The notes beneath the pieces were generated by a model that saw only the letters and a program-made list of their open reading frames with translations, ran no database searches and was not told where the DNA came from. 64,000 nt of DNA, taken from Alphaproteobacteria bacterium (lineage in GTDB: Bacteria; Pseudomonadota; Alphaproteobacteria; Micropepsales; Micropepsaceae). The stretch spans positions 48,198-112,197 of the forward strand of contig JAFKFG010000027.1 of NCBI GenBank assembly GCA_017307355.1, read 5' to 3'. The position numbers were made by a program, and so were the translations under genes. Within the stretch, counting starts at the first letter, position 1. Every line of letters begins with the position of its first letter. Below, in pieces: positions 40,566 through 48,711 of this stretch.

Positions 40566-41560
40566 TCGGGGAGCGACGGCCAGAAAAAGTGGGAGCCGCG
40601 AAGCGGCGAGCGGTTTTTCGTCCGGCCGCGCGACCACTAACAATTCTTGCGGCCCTGCTTTGCGCCGCGCCCGCCTTCGCGGCCGACGACTCCTCTGATT
40701 CCGGGGGCCCGCACCAGGCGGCGGGCTTCGACATTTTCGGCTCCAGCGACGCCGACCATTTCCAGGTGGTCAAGACCGGGCTTTCCTATTTTCCCGACTA
40801 CGAAAACACTCAGAAATATTGGGGCGCGCGGCTGGAGCATTTCCTGTTCTCCTCCGACACCGGCGGTTCGGGCCATGCGGAACGGGGCTTCATCAACCTC
40901 GCCGACAGCATCGGCGATTGGAATTACGGCGGCACCGTCGGCACCGACGGCAAGACCATTCTGGGCGCGGGCAGCATCTTCACCCAGGGCTTTCTCGGCA
41001 AAGACTCCATCCGCCAGGAATATTTCCTCAACCGCGACCTGGTGGAAACGCCAAAGGGCTTCAACCAGGGTCTCTACTTCACCTATCTGGGCGGCTCCTA
41101 TGACATTCCGCTCGACGACCGCAACACCGTCACCGCGCTGATCGGCTCGCAAGTCTTCACCGGCAAAAATTACCGCCTGATCGCCAGAAGCAATTACATC
41201 TATGTGCTGGATCCCGACTTAGGCCTTTCGCTGCAATTCCGGGCCAAATATTTCTGGGACAGCCTGCCCCGCGAATTCGATTACTTCTCGCCCCGCTGGT
41301 ACATGGAAGGCGTTCCCACCGTGCAGATGCGCCGCTTCTATCAGCGCTGGCAATTCTTGGTGGCGGCCGGCTATGGCGCAAGACGCAACAATGGCGCGCC
41401 ATGGCAGGGCGCGGGCCTGGCGCAGGTCTCGATCATCAGCCCCCGCTTCGGCAGCAATTGGGTGATCGATACCAGCTTCCTCTACTCGAACCAACCGATC
41501 GTCCAAAGCAACACCTACAGCTATGAACAGGCGACGATCAGCCTGATCCGCCGCTTCTAA
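40562..41560 (+). CDS. Outer-membrane beta-barrel, partner of the glycosyltransferase
   Basis: A 332-residue exported protein starting with a GTG that overlaps the upstream stop (GTGA). A basic N-terminus precedes a signal peptide ending AAPAFAAD. The mature part is a run of amphipathic strands (NWNYGGTVGTDGKTILGAG, YRLIARSNYIYVLDPDLGLSLQFRA) and ends EQATISLIRRF with the C-terminal Phe of barrel proteins. Coupling to the synthase suggests it exports or anchors the polysaccharide. No named family is recognised with certainty. Confidence 0.75.
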   Translation: MIGERRPEKVGAAKRRAVFRPAARPLTILAALLCAAPAFAADDSSDSGGPHQAAGFDIFGSSDADHFQVVKTGLSYFPDYENTQKYWGARLEHFLFSSDTGGSGHAERGFINLADSIGDWNYGGTVGTDGKTILGAGSIFTQGFLGKDSIRQEYFLNRDLVETPKGFNQGLYFTYLGGSYDIPLDDRNTVTALIGSQVFTGKNYRLIARSNYIYVLDPDLGLSLQFRAKYFWDSLPREFDYFSPRWYMEGVPTVQMRRFYQRWQFLVAAGYGARRNNGAPWQGAGLAQVSIISPRFGSNWVIDTSFLYSNQPIVQSNTYSYEQATISLIRRF

Positions 41561-41760
41561 TCCCGCGCGGGAACCCGCCGCAGCCCTTCCGTCTCCGGTC
41601 GCTCCAATCCAGAGCGGCCTGAAAATTCTTTCAACTGCCGCAGGGCTTCATCGATGCGGCCGGACCAGATGTTCGCCGGCCTGGTCCTGGGCTATGTGCT
41701 CTAGGATTCAGACTTTGTTCGCCATTGCCGCGCCATCATCGCCGTTCGGAGGAGAATGGC

Positions 41761-42171
41761 GTGGGAAGCTTCAAATCCGCGTTCGGCCTGGCCAAGGCGC
41801 TGCTGCCCGTCCTCTATTGCGGCACTCTGATTTACTATTTCCTCGATCTCGGCGGATCGGTGGAAGCGGTTGAGGAAAATGGCCTGACCCCCACGGTCAT
41901 CGGCCTGAGCGCGGTGGGCCTGCTGTTCTGCATCCCGCTGATCTTCAAACTGATCCGGCTGATCCGTGGGCTGGGTCCGCCCGGGCCCGGTGGCGGCGCG
42001 CGCAGGAAGGACGACACGCAGGATGATGACGATGGCGGCGCCGCCGCCGATGCGATCATCGCCCGCTACATGGCGCGCAAGGCCGCCGAAGAAGCGACGG
42101 CCGTGCCACGCCCGGCAGCGCCAGGCGGCGGCCCGGCCCGTCGCCCCAGCTTCGGGCGCAAGCCGGTCTGA
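41761..42171 (+). CDS. Small membrane protein of unknown function
   Basis: A 136-residue protein starting with a GTG after GGAGGAG. It has two membrane segments (about residues 8-30, ALLPVLYCGTLIYYFLDLGG, and 41-62, VIGLSAVGLLFCIPLIFKLI), then a cytoplasmic tail rich in Gly, Pro, Asp and Arg. No family recognised. The 200-bp gap before it (41561-41760) holds nothing I can support. A hairpin at 42193-42226 follows and is shared with the metallothionein gene on the other strand. Confidence 0.7.
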   Translation: MGSFKSAFGLAKALLPVLYCGTLIYYFLDLGGSVEAVEENGLTPTVIGLSAVGLLFCIPLIFKLIRLIRGLGPPGPGGGARRKDDTQDDDDGGAAADAIIARYMARKAAEEATAVPRPAAPGGGPARRPSFGRKPV

Positions 42172-42192
42172 CGCGGATTCGCATGCTGAAAA

Positions 42193-42226
42193 ACGAGCCC
42201 GCCCGGCGATGATCCGGACGGGCTTT
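42193..42226. terminator. Bidirectional terminator
   Basis: Imperfect stem AGCCCG-CCGG with CCGG-CGGGCT around CGATGAT. It is flanked by AAAAAC on the left and TTTCG on the right, so it can end transcripts from the membrane-protein gene (plus) and the metallothionein gene (minus). Confidence 0.65.
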
Positions 42227-42232
42227 CGCGTC

Positions 42233-42388
42233 TTATGTCGCGCAATGGCAGGCGGGAGCCGCCGCTTCCGCCGTGCAGGCGCATTCGGGACCGCAGGCAC
42301 AATTGGCGCCGCAGGCGCAGGGCGCGGCGGTGCCGCATTGGCAATTGGGGCCGCATTGGCAGGGATTGCAGGCGCATTCATTTTCCAT
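42233..42388 (-). CDS. Metallothionein-like Cys-rich protein (51 residues)
   Basis: A 51-residue protein with 14 cysteines. All lie in seven CxC pairs: residues 5/7, 10/12, 16/18, 24/26, 30/32, 36/38 and 47/49, with motifs such as NECACNPCQCGPNCQCG and PCACGANCACGPECAC. There are no aromatic residues and one His. This is metallothionein composition; such proteins bind Zn, Cd or Cu. GGAGA 7 bp before the ATG and a hairpin terminator after the stop both support a real gene. It does not obviously match the SmtA zinc-finger-type fold, so it may be a distinct bacterial class. Confidence 0.85.
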   Translation of the reverse strand: MENECACNPCQCGPNCQCGTAAPCACGANCACGPECACTAEAAAPACHCAT

Positions 42389-42465
42389 GGGGATGTCTCC
42401 AAAGGCTGGGGTTCAAGATGACCCCTACCTACCCGCCCCCTCTCCGCCACACTTGAACGAAAGGG

Positions 42466-43236
42466 CTATGAAATCTGCAGCGCCGCCGCGGGCAGGCCGA
42501 ACATGCGCCGGAAGGTGCGGCTGAAATGGGCGCTGTCGGCAAAGCCCGCCTCATGCGCCGCATCGGTGAGCGAGCGGCCCGCCGACATGATGCCCACCGC
42601 CCTGGTCATGCGCAGCCACAGAACATAAGAGCGGAAAGGAAGCCCGGTCTGTTCCACGAACAGGTGCCGCGCCCGCCCCGGCGACAGGCCCACCGCCTTG
42701 GCGGCAACGCCCAGCGTGATCCCCGCATCCAGCCGCGCCGCCACATGATCCATCATCTTGCGCACCCGCATGTCGGGCAGGCTGGCGGCGGCACGCCCGG
42801 CCAGGCGCTGCACCATCTGGCGGCCGATCTCTTCCAGCGCCTGTTCGCTCACGGGCGCATGACGGCCGGCCTGGTCCAGGCGCGCGACCAGATCGCCCAG
42901 CATATCCGGCGCAAGCGGCGTCAGAGCGCGTTCATGCAACAGCGCCTTGGCGATGGCGCGGCCCGCCCGGCTTTCCGGCTCGACGAACAGAATGGCGATC
43001 CGCCCCACCGCCTCGAAGACATGATCCACATCCGGCGCCACCACCGCATCGCCCGGCACGGTGCGATCCTCCGTGCGCAGTTCGAAGCGCCCGCCCAACG
43101 ACAGCGTGACTTGAATCGCATGATGGGCATGCGCGGCGGTGGATTTGATAGTGCCGTCCGGTTCAGGCAGCGCCTCCATCAGCCACAGGCTGGCGCCTTC
43201 CCAAATCAGAATCCGGCCGCGCCCCGCAATCTCCAT
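42466..43236 (-). CDS. AraC-family transcriptional regulator
   Basis: A 256-residue regulator. The N-terminal cupin-like part includes HAHHAIQVTLSLGGRFEL and DAVVAPDVDHVFEA. The C-terminal DNA-binding domain has ITLGVAAKAVGLSPGRARHLF and the second helix-turn-helix SLTDAAHEAGFADSAHFSRTF followed by FGLPAAAL. It probably binds a small ligand. It ends 77 bp upstream of the metallothionein gene on the same strand. A link between the two is possible but not shown. Confidence 0.92.
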   Translation of the reverse strand: MEIAGRGRILIWEGASLWLMEALPEPDGTIKSTAAHAHHAIQVTLSLGGRFELRTEDRTVPGDAVVAPDVDHVFEAVGRIAILFVEPESRAGRAIAKALLHERALTPLAPDMLGDLVARLDQAGRHAPVSEQALEEIGRQMVQRLAGRAAASLPDMRVRKMMDHVAARLDAGITLGVAAKAVGLSPGRARHLFVEQTGLPFRSYVLWLRMTRAVGIMSAGRSLTDAAHEAGFADSAHFSRTFRRMFGLPAAALQIS

Positions 43237-43455
43237 GGGCCGATATGCTCCGACGCTTATATCCCCGCTTCAGCAAATACGGGATCGGCCCGGCAAAGAG
43301 CAAGACGGCATCCCGCCAGCGTGAAGCCCGCGCAATAGGCCAAGACCGTCGACAGCCTTGCCAATTGAACGGCACGGGTGAAGGATGCCCGGGAATGCGA
43401 AGCGTAATTCTTGGGCCGCATCTCACCCATTGCCACATTAAACAGGGGAATAAGA

Positions 43456-44625
43456 ATGAATCGCCTTGGCGTGTCGGTGGCGGCGGGAGCGATTGTTTCA
43501 TGCGCAATGGGTCATGCCGCGCTTGGTGCGGGAGCGCCCGGCGTCAGCATTTCCTCCCTTCCTGCGGCTCCGATCATCGAGCGGCACAAATCCGACCACT
43601 TGATCAATTTCGATATGGTGCTGCGAAACAGCGGAACGGAGACATTCCGGATCGCCAAAGTCGAGCTGAGCGCCGAAGACAAGGGTGGGCATCTCGTCAC
43701 GCGAAAATCTCTCAATACCGATGCGTTCGCGCCAAGCATCACGGTTATTGGTGACGCAATCCTGTCCCCGGGGAAAGAGCTGGATATATTCAACCCCTTC
43801 TCCCAGTTCGACGCGGCGCTGCCGATCGCAAAGCTTCGCTATGATTTCTGCCTGCTAAGAGAATCGACACCGGACCAGCGAGAGGCCAACCGCCATCGCC
43901 TGCCCGACGATTGCGATTTTGTTTCCTCCATGGCCGTATCACCGCGCATTTACGAAAATAAAACCGCACTGGCGTTGCCCGTGAAAGGCAAGGTTTTCGT
44001 ATGGGAGGGTCATGATTTCTACGCGCATCACCTGCGCGTGCCGCTTGGCAATCCCAAAATCAAAGCCATGGGCATCATCGCCAATACAAATGATTTCGCC
44101 AGTGATTTCATTTATACCGACGAAAAGGGAAATGCCTTTCACGACACCCCCCGCAAGCTTGAGAACTGGTTTGGCTACGGCAAGCCGCTATATGCGCCGG
44201 GTGCGGGAATAGTCCAGGAAGCCGTCAACGATATTCCCGACAACCAGTTCAAGAACGAGAAGGCGACCGCCATCGCATATCCGAAATTGCCCGATGGCAA
44301 GGATCCCAAGGATCTGGGAAACCATGTGCTAATCGATCACGGCAATGGAGAATTCAGTCTCTTGCTGCATATGAAACCTGGCAGCGTAAAAGTGAAAGCC
44401 GGCGATCGTGTCATGCAAGGCCAGCAAATCGGGGCAATCGGCTTCTCCGGCGACGCCATCTTTCCGCATCTCCATTATGTTTTGATGGATGGTTCCGAAG
44501 AAGGGGTGTCGTGGGGCTTGCCCGCCGCTTTCGCCAAATTCCGCCGCTGGTACGGCAACTCGTCGGAAGATGTTCGGCGCGACACCGTGAATTCCGGCGA
44601 CTTTGTGGAAAATCTCGATCACTGA
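43456..44625 (+). CDS. Exported M23-family peptidase-like protein
   Basis: A 389-residue exported protein: signal peptide about 1-23, then a beta-sandwich domain of about 150 residues (FDMVLRNSGTETFRIAKVEL), and a C-terminal LytM/M23 domain. The M23 core is NHVLIDHGNGEFSLLLHMKPG, GDRVMQGQQIGAIGFSGDA and FPHLHYVLMDG with the HxH zinc ligands (quoted in parts). The first His-x3-Asp pair is not obvious, so it could be inactive. AGGGGAA precedes the ATG at 43456. Its base composition is a little less GC-rich than its neighbours. Confidence 0.8.
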   Translation: MNRLGVSVAAGAIVSCAMGHAALGAGAPGVSISSLPAAPIIERHKSDHLINFDMVLRNSGTETFRIAKVELSAEDKGGHLVTRKSLNTDAFAPSITVIGDAILSPGKELDIFNPFSQFDAALPIAKLRYDFCLLRESTPDQREANRHRLPDDCDFVSSMAVSPRIYENKTALALPVKGKVFVWEGHDFYAHHLRVPLGNPKIKAMGIIANTNDFASDFIYTDEKGNAFHDTPRKLENWFGYGKPLYAPGAGIVQEAVNDIPDNQFKNEKATAIAYPKLPDGKDPKDLGNHVLIDHGNGEFSLLLHMKPGSVKVKAGDRVMQGQQIGAIGFSGDAIFPHLHYVLMDGSEEGVSWGLPAAFAKFRRWYGNSSEDVRRDTVNSGDFVENLDH

Positions 44626-45059
44626 CCGCCCCGCAATGCATCGACATAGGCGCGGGTTTCCAGGATGGCGGGAATGCCGCCCTTGATCATGAAGTCGGCG
44701 GGCGCCTCGCCCCCGAACAACGCATCGCTGTTGGGCCGCTTGATCCATTCGTCCGCCAGGGAATCGGAGAAGAGAAGATGCAGCCCCTTATGGATTCCGA
44801 TCATGCCGCTGATGCGGGTGAGCGCGTCCTGGGAAAGAATGCCGCCCCAGTCATTCGCCTTGATGCGAAACCAGGTGCGTTCCGAACCTTCGCCGATCAG
44901 CGCGGCGGATTGCTTGCTCGACAGCCGCCAGGCATGGGCCAGCCTGAGATAGGCCTCGCAGGCCGCGGGCGTATATTCCCCGCGCACTTTTTCCGAACTC
45001 AGGTCGGGAATGCGGCGCTCACCGGCCTTCGGCGCCGGAATGGGATCGGCGATCTGCAT
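44619..45059 (-). CDS. Xre/MbcA/ParS-type antitoxin (DUF2384), no toxin partner
   Basis: A 146-residue protein with an N-terminal Xre-like helical region (CEAYLRLAHAWRLSSKQSAALIGEG) and the C-terminal DUF2384 toxin-binding domain (SRMIGIHKGL-like ISGMIGIHKGLHLLFSDSLAD, EWIKRPNSDALFGGEAPADFMIKGG). This family is normally followed by a RES-domain toxin; here the M23 gene converges from the other side and no RES gene is present. AAGGAG precedes the ATG. Two palindromes upstream are likely autoregulatory operators. Confidence 0.87.
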   Translation of the reverse strand: MQIADPIPAPKAGERRIPDLSSEKVRGEYTPAACEAYLRLAHAWRLSSKQSAALIGEGSERTWFRIKANDWGGILSQDALTRISGMIGIHKGLHLLFSDSLADEWIKRPNSDALFGGEAPADFMIKGGIPAILETRAYVDALRGGQ

Positions 45060-45080
45060 GGCGTCTTCTCCTTGCCGCAG

Positions 45081-45109
45081 ACTTTACTGCCAATTGGCAG
45101 GCGGTGCAA
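45081..45109 (-). promoter_or_regulatory. Promoter of the antitoxin gene
   Basis: On the minus strand TTGCAC (45104-45109) and TAAAGT (45081-45086) are exactly 17 bp apart, and the spacer is largely the palindrome at 45087-45100. Protein binding there would block RNA polymerase. Confidence 0.6.
45087..45100. promoter_or_regulatory. Antitoxin operator 1
   Basis: CTGCCAATTGGCAG, a perfect 14-bp palindrome filling the promoter spacer of the antitoxin gene. Confidence 0.7.
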
Positions 45110-45115
45110 GGATTT

Positions 45116-45129
45116 CTGCCAAATGGCAG
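45116..45129. promoter_or_regulatory. Antitoxin operator 2
   Basis: CTGCCAAATGGCAG, with arms identical to operator 1, centred 29 bp upstream of it and just upstream of the -35 box. Confidence 0.7.
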
Positions 45130-45207
45130 GATTCATGAGAAATAGCATAATGAAATCAATACCATGCCATCACTCGTACCGGCTTCCACTCCAGATTCCG
45201 GGAGCTG

Positions 45208-45253
45208 ACCCTTCGACAGTCGTCAGCGCCAGCGTCGTGCGACCAGGGTGAGG
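45208..45253. repeat. Palindromic repeat, hybrid type (class B), copy 2
   Basis: Outer arms ACCCT and AGGGT enclose TCGACAGTCGTCAGCGCCAG and CGTCGTGCGACC, closely matching the inner blocks at 26606 and 60072. Confidence 0.75.
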
Positions 45254-45271
45254 ATTGAGATGAAATCTAAA

Positions 45272-45299
45272 CCTCATCCTGAGCCTGTCGAAGGATGGA
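45272..45299. repeat. REP-like palindrome (class A), decayed
   Basis: CCTCATCC, TGAGCCTGTCGAA, then GGATGGAC, where the right arm should read GGATGAGG. An older copy, 19 bp from class B copy 2. Confidence 0.7.
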
Positions 45300-45359
45300 C
45301 GCTCGCGCTTTCTTTGAAGCTCTCGACAGACTCACAGCCCTCCGCCATCGTCACGCCCC

Positions 45360-46259
45360 ATGACACCTCCCGGTCATCTCGACGCACGCGCTTTGATCTG
45401 CGTCACCGTCGCGATGCTCACCTGGTCTTCGGCCTATGCCGCGATCTCGTATGCGCTGGCGGCGTTGACGCCGGGCGAGGTCGCGCTGGCGCGCCTGTCC
45501 CTGGCGCTTGTCTGTTTCCTCGCCTGGCTGGGCTTGCGCGGCATAGCCTTGCCGCCGCTGCGGGTCTGGCCGCCCTTGATGGGGCTGGGCGTGATGGGGC
45601 TCACGCTCTATCACCTCTGCCTCAACGACGCGGAGACGGAAATCGCCAGCGGCACCGCCGCCATCATCCTGGCGCTGTCGCCCGCGGTGACGGGCGTGGC
45701 ATCGGCCCTGTGGCTGGGCGAACGGCTCAGCCCGCGCACCATCGCCGGCCTCTGGGTGGCGCTGGCGGGCGTGGTGCTGGTGGTGTTGACCAGCGGCCAG
45801 TCGGTGAGCTTTCAGCCCAAGGCGGCATTGGTGCTGGTCAGCGTGCTGGCGACGTCATGCTATTTCGTGGGGCAGAAGCCGTTCCTCACCCGCTACAGCG
45901 CGGGCGCCGTCACCACCGTCACCTTCATCGGCGGCACCCTCGCCGCCATTCCCTTCGGCTATACCCTGCCTCATGCCTTGATGAACGCGCCCGCGTCGCG
46001 CATCGCCGCACTGGCCTGGCTGGGCCTGGCGCCCACTTTCGTCGGCTATCTCACCTGGAACATGGCCATCTCGCGCGCCAGCGTCAGCAAGGTGACCAGC
46101 TTCATCTATTTCTCCACCCCCATCGCGCTCACCATCAGCTGGCTGTGGCTGGGCGAACGGCCCGGGCCGCTGACCTTGACCGGCGCCGCCATCGTGATCG
46201 CGGGCGTGGTGCTGACCAATGCGCGGATACAATCCCGCAAACCCGTGCCGGGGCCGTGA
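45360..46259 (+). CDS. EamA/DMT-family exporter
   Basis: A 299-residue integral membrane protein with ten predicted helices arranged as two EamA halves: AMLTWSSAYAAISYALAAL... TAAIILALSPAVTGVASALWLGERLSPRT and VLATSCYFVGQKPF... STPIALTISWLWLGERPGPLT (quoted in parts). The repeated ALWLGER/WLWLGER at the end of each half is the family hallmark. Members export amino acids or other small metabolites. It starts 38 bp before a GH2 gene ends the gap, on the same strand, possibly co-transcribed. Confidence 0.92.
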   Translation: MTPPGHLDARALICVTVAMLTWSSAYAAISYALAALTPGEVALARLSLALVCFLAWLGLRGIALPPLRVWPPLMGLGVMGLTLYHLCLNDAETEIASGTAAIILALSPAVTGVASALWLGERLSPRTIAGLWVALAGVVLVVLTSGQSVSFQPKAALVLVSVLATSCYFVGQKPFLTRYSAGAVTTVTFIGGTLAAIPFGYTLPHALMNAPASRIAALAWLGLAPTFVGYLTWNMAISRASVSKVTSFIYFSTPIALTISWLWLGERPGPLTLTGAAIVIAGVVLTNARIQSRKPVPGP

Positions 46260-46297
46260 GCATATCCGCGATGACATAAAGAGCCCTGGGGAGAGAG

Positions 46298-48595
46298 ATG
46301 GACAGGCGGGACTTTCTGAAAGCAACCAGCGGCCTGATCGCGGGCGCGGCGGCGCTGCCGGCGAACGCGCAACAGGCACAATCCGGCCGCAACGTCTTTC
46401 CCCTCAATCGCGGCTGGCGCTTCACCCGCACCCCCAGCGACGCGGCCCGCGCGCCCCGCTTCGACGATGCGGGTTTCGAGCGCGTCGCCCTGCCCCATGC
46501 CAATGTGCGCCTGCCCTGGCACGGCTTCGACGAAAAGGATTTCGCGTTTGTCTCGCTCTATCGCCGCCGCTTCAAGCTTCCCGCCGGTCTGCGGGGACGG
46601 CATGTCTTCGTGGATTTCGAAGGGGCGATGACCGCCTCCACCGTCTTCATCAATGGCGTCAGGCTGGGCGAATATAAAGGCGGCTTCACGCCCTTTTCCT
46701 TCGAGCTGACGCCGCATATCGATTGGGACGGCGACAATGTGCTGGCGGTGGAGCTGGATTCCACCGAGCGGGCGGACATTCCCCCTTTCGGCGACCGGAT
46801 CGATTATCTCACCTTCGGCGGCATCTATCGCGAAATGTCGTTGCGGGTGGTGGCGCCCAGTTTCCTCGAGAATATCTTCGCCGTTCCCAAGGACGTTCTC
46901 ACCGGCCAGCCCGCGCTGGACGTGACCTGTTTCATTCAACATTTGGCGTCATCCGCGCCGATGCGTTTGGAAGTGACGCTGTTGGACGGGGATAAAGTCA
47001 TCGCGCACGCCGCCAAAGCCGTGCCCGCATCCGCCGCGAAGGCCGAGCCCGTGCCGCATGCCCTCACCCTCACCGGTCTTGGCGGCGTGACGTTATGGGA
47101 TCTGGCCCAACCCCATCTCTACACCGTTCAGGTCCGGCTTCTCGCCCAGGATCGGGTGATCGACGAAGACAGAAGCCGCATCGGCTTCCGCCAGGCCCGC
47201 TTCACCGATCGCGGCTTCGAACTGAACGGCAAGATCGTCAAGTTGCGCGGGCTGGACCGCCACCAGACCTTCCCCTTTATCGGCCAGGCGATGCCGGCCC
47301 GGGTGCAGCGCCGCGATGCCGAAATCCTCAAGCAAAATCTCAAATGCAATATCGTGCGCACGTCGCACTATCCCCAGTCGCGCCATTTTCTCGATGCCTG
47401 CGACGAGCTGGGCATGCTGGTGTTGGAAGAGATTCCCGGCTGGCAGCATATCGGCGACAAATCCTGGCAGGATCTGTCGGTGGACAATGTCGCCCGCATG
47501 ATCCGCCGCGACTGGAACCATCCCTCCATCATCCTCTGGGGCGTGCGCATCAACGAATCCAAGGACAATCACGATTTCTATGTCCGCACCAACGCGGCCG
47601 CGCATGCGCTGGACCCGTCGCGCCAGACCGGCGGCATCCGCTGGTTCCAGGAATCGGAATTCCTGGAAGACGTCTTCACCATGAATGATTTCGACTTCCC
47701 GCTGAAGCCGCCCAACCATCCGCTTTATCTCAACACCGAATTCGTGGGCCACACCTTCCCCACCAAGACCATCGACAATGTCGAGCGGCTGACCGAGCAC
47801 ACCTTGCGCCATGCCCGCATCCACGACCAGCTCGCCTCCAATCCCCAATATGCGGGCGGCATCGGCTGGTGCGCCTTCGACTACAACACCCATGGCAATT
47901 TCGGGTCGGGCGATCATGTCTGTTATCACGGGGTGATGGACATGTTCCGCGAGCCCAAACCGGCGGCGGGCTTCTACAAATCCCAATGCGAGCCGTCCGA
48001 TGAAGTGGTGCTGGAGCCCGCCTTCCATTGGGCCATCGGCGACCAGTCCATCGGCTTTTCGAAAGCCGTGGTCTGCTCCAACTGCGATCATCTGAAATTC
48101 CTGATCGGCGGCAAGCTGGTGGCCGAAGCCGATCCGGACCGCGCCCAGTTCCGGCATCTCAAATATGCGCCCTTCGTGCTGGAACTGCCGGTGGACATCA
48201 ACCACTGGGGCGATCTCACCATCGAAGGCTATATCGGCGGGCAAAGAAGGATCGTCAAACATTACAGCGGCGCGGGCGTGGACAAGAAGTTCGCCCTCAT
48301 CGCCGACGATCTCGCTTTGATCGCCGATGGCGCCGACACCACGCGGGTGGTCTTCCGCGTCACCGACGCATTCGACGCCATCCTGCCCTTCGCCGACGGC
48401 GCCATCCGCTTCGAGCTGGACGGCCCCGCCGAGATCATCGGCGACAATCCCTTCGCGCTGGTGGGCGGCACCGGCGCGATCTGGATTCGCGCCAAGGAAC
48501 AGGCGGGCACGGCAAGGCTGACGGCGCACCATCCCAGATTGGGACTGCAACGGATCGAACTGAAAATCGCGCAGCCGCCGCCCCAACTCATTTAG
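46298..48595 (+). CDS. Glycoside hydrolase family 2 protein
   Basis: A 765-residue exported enzyme with a Tat signal (MDRRDFLKATSGLIAG). Order of domains: jelly-roll (residues about 35-190, NRGWRFTRTP, VFVDFEGAMTASTVFING), immunoglobulin-like, then the TIM barrel with GLDRHQTFPFIGQAMP, SHYPQS and WNHPSIILWGVRINES with acid/base Glu420, and nucleophile Glu481 in LYLNTEFVGHT. Predicted beta-galactosidase, beta-mannosidase or beta-glucuronidase; substrate not clear. GGGGAGAGA precedes the start. It may work with the EamA exporter only by proximity. Confidence 0.92.
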   Translation: MDRRDFLKATSGLIAGAAALPANAQQAQSGRNVFPLNRGWRFTRTPSDAARAPRFDDAGFERVALPHANVRLPWHGFDEKDFAFVSLYRRRFKLPAGLRGRHVFVDFEGAMTASTVFINGVRLGEYKGGFTPFSFELTPHIDWDGDNVLAVELDSTERADIPPFGDRIDYLTFGGIYREMSLRVVAPSFLENIFAVPKDVLTGQPALDVTCFIQHLASSAPMRLEVTLLDGDKVIAHAAKAVPASAAKAEPVPHALTLTGLGGVTLWDLAQPHLYTVQVRLLAQDRVIDEDRSRIGFRQARFTDRGFELNGKIVKLRGLDRHQTFPFIGQAMPARVQRRDAEILKQNLKCNIVRTSHYPQSRHFLDACDELGMLVLEEIPGWQHIGDKSWQDLSVDNVARMIRRDWNHPSIILWGVRINESKDNHDFYVRTNAAAHALDPSRQTGGIRWFQESEFLEDVFTMNDFDFPLKPPNHPLYLNTEFVGHTFPTKTIDNVERLTEHTLRHARIHDQLASNPQYAGGIGWCAFDYNTHGNFGSGDHVCYHGVMDMFREPKPAAGFYKSQCEPSDEVVLEPAFHWAIGDQSIGFSKAVVCSNCDHLKFLIGGKLVAEADPDRAQFRHLKYAPFVLELPVDINHWGDLTIEGYIGGQRRIVKHYSGAGVDKKFALIADDLALIADGADTTRVVFRVTDAFDAILPFADGAIRFELDGPAEIIGDNPFALVGGTGAIWIRAKEQAGTARLTAHHPRLGLQRIELKIAQPPPQLI

Positions 48596-48711
48596 CGGTT
48601 CGAAATCATCCGGCCATGTTTGCGAACCAGACGCGGTCGCGCGACGCGGCCACCGGCTTGCCATAATCCGGGAACTCAATTGCCGCCGGCAAGGCGAAAG
48701 GAGATCGTCTC

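Noticed and set aside
41655..41704. A short frame ending RPDQMFAGLVLGYVL
   Set aside because: Too short, no ribosome site and no recognisable partner; probably chance.
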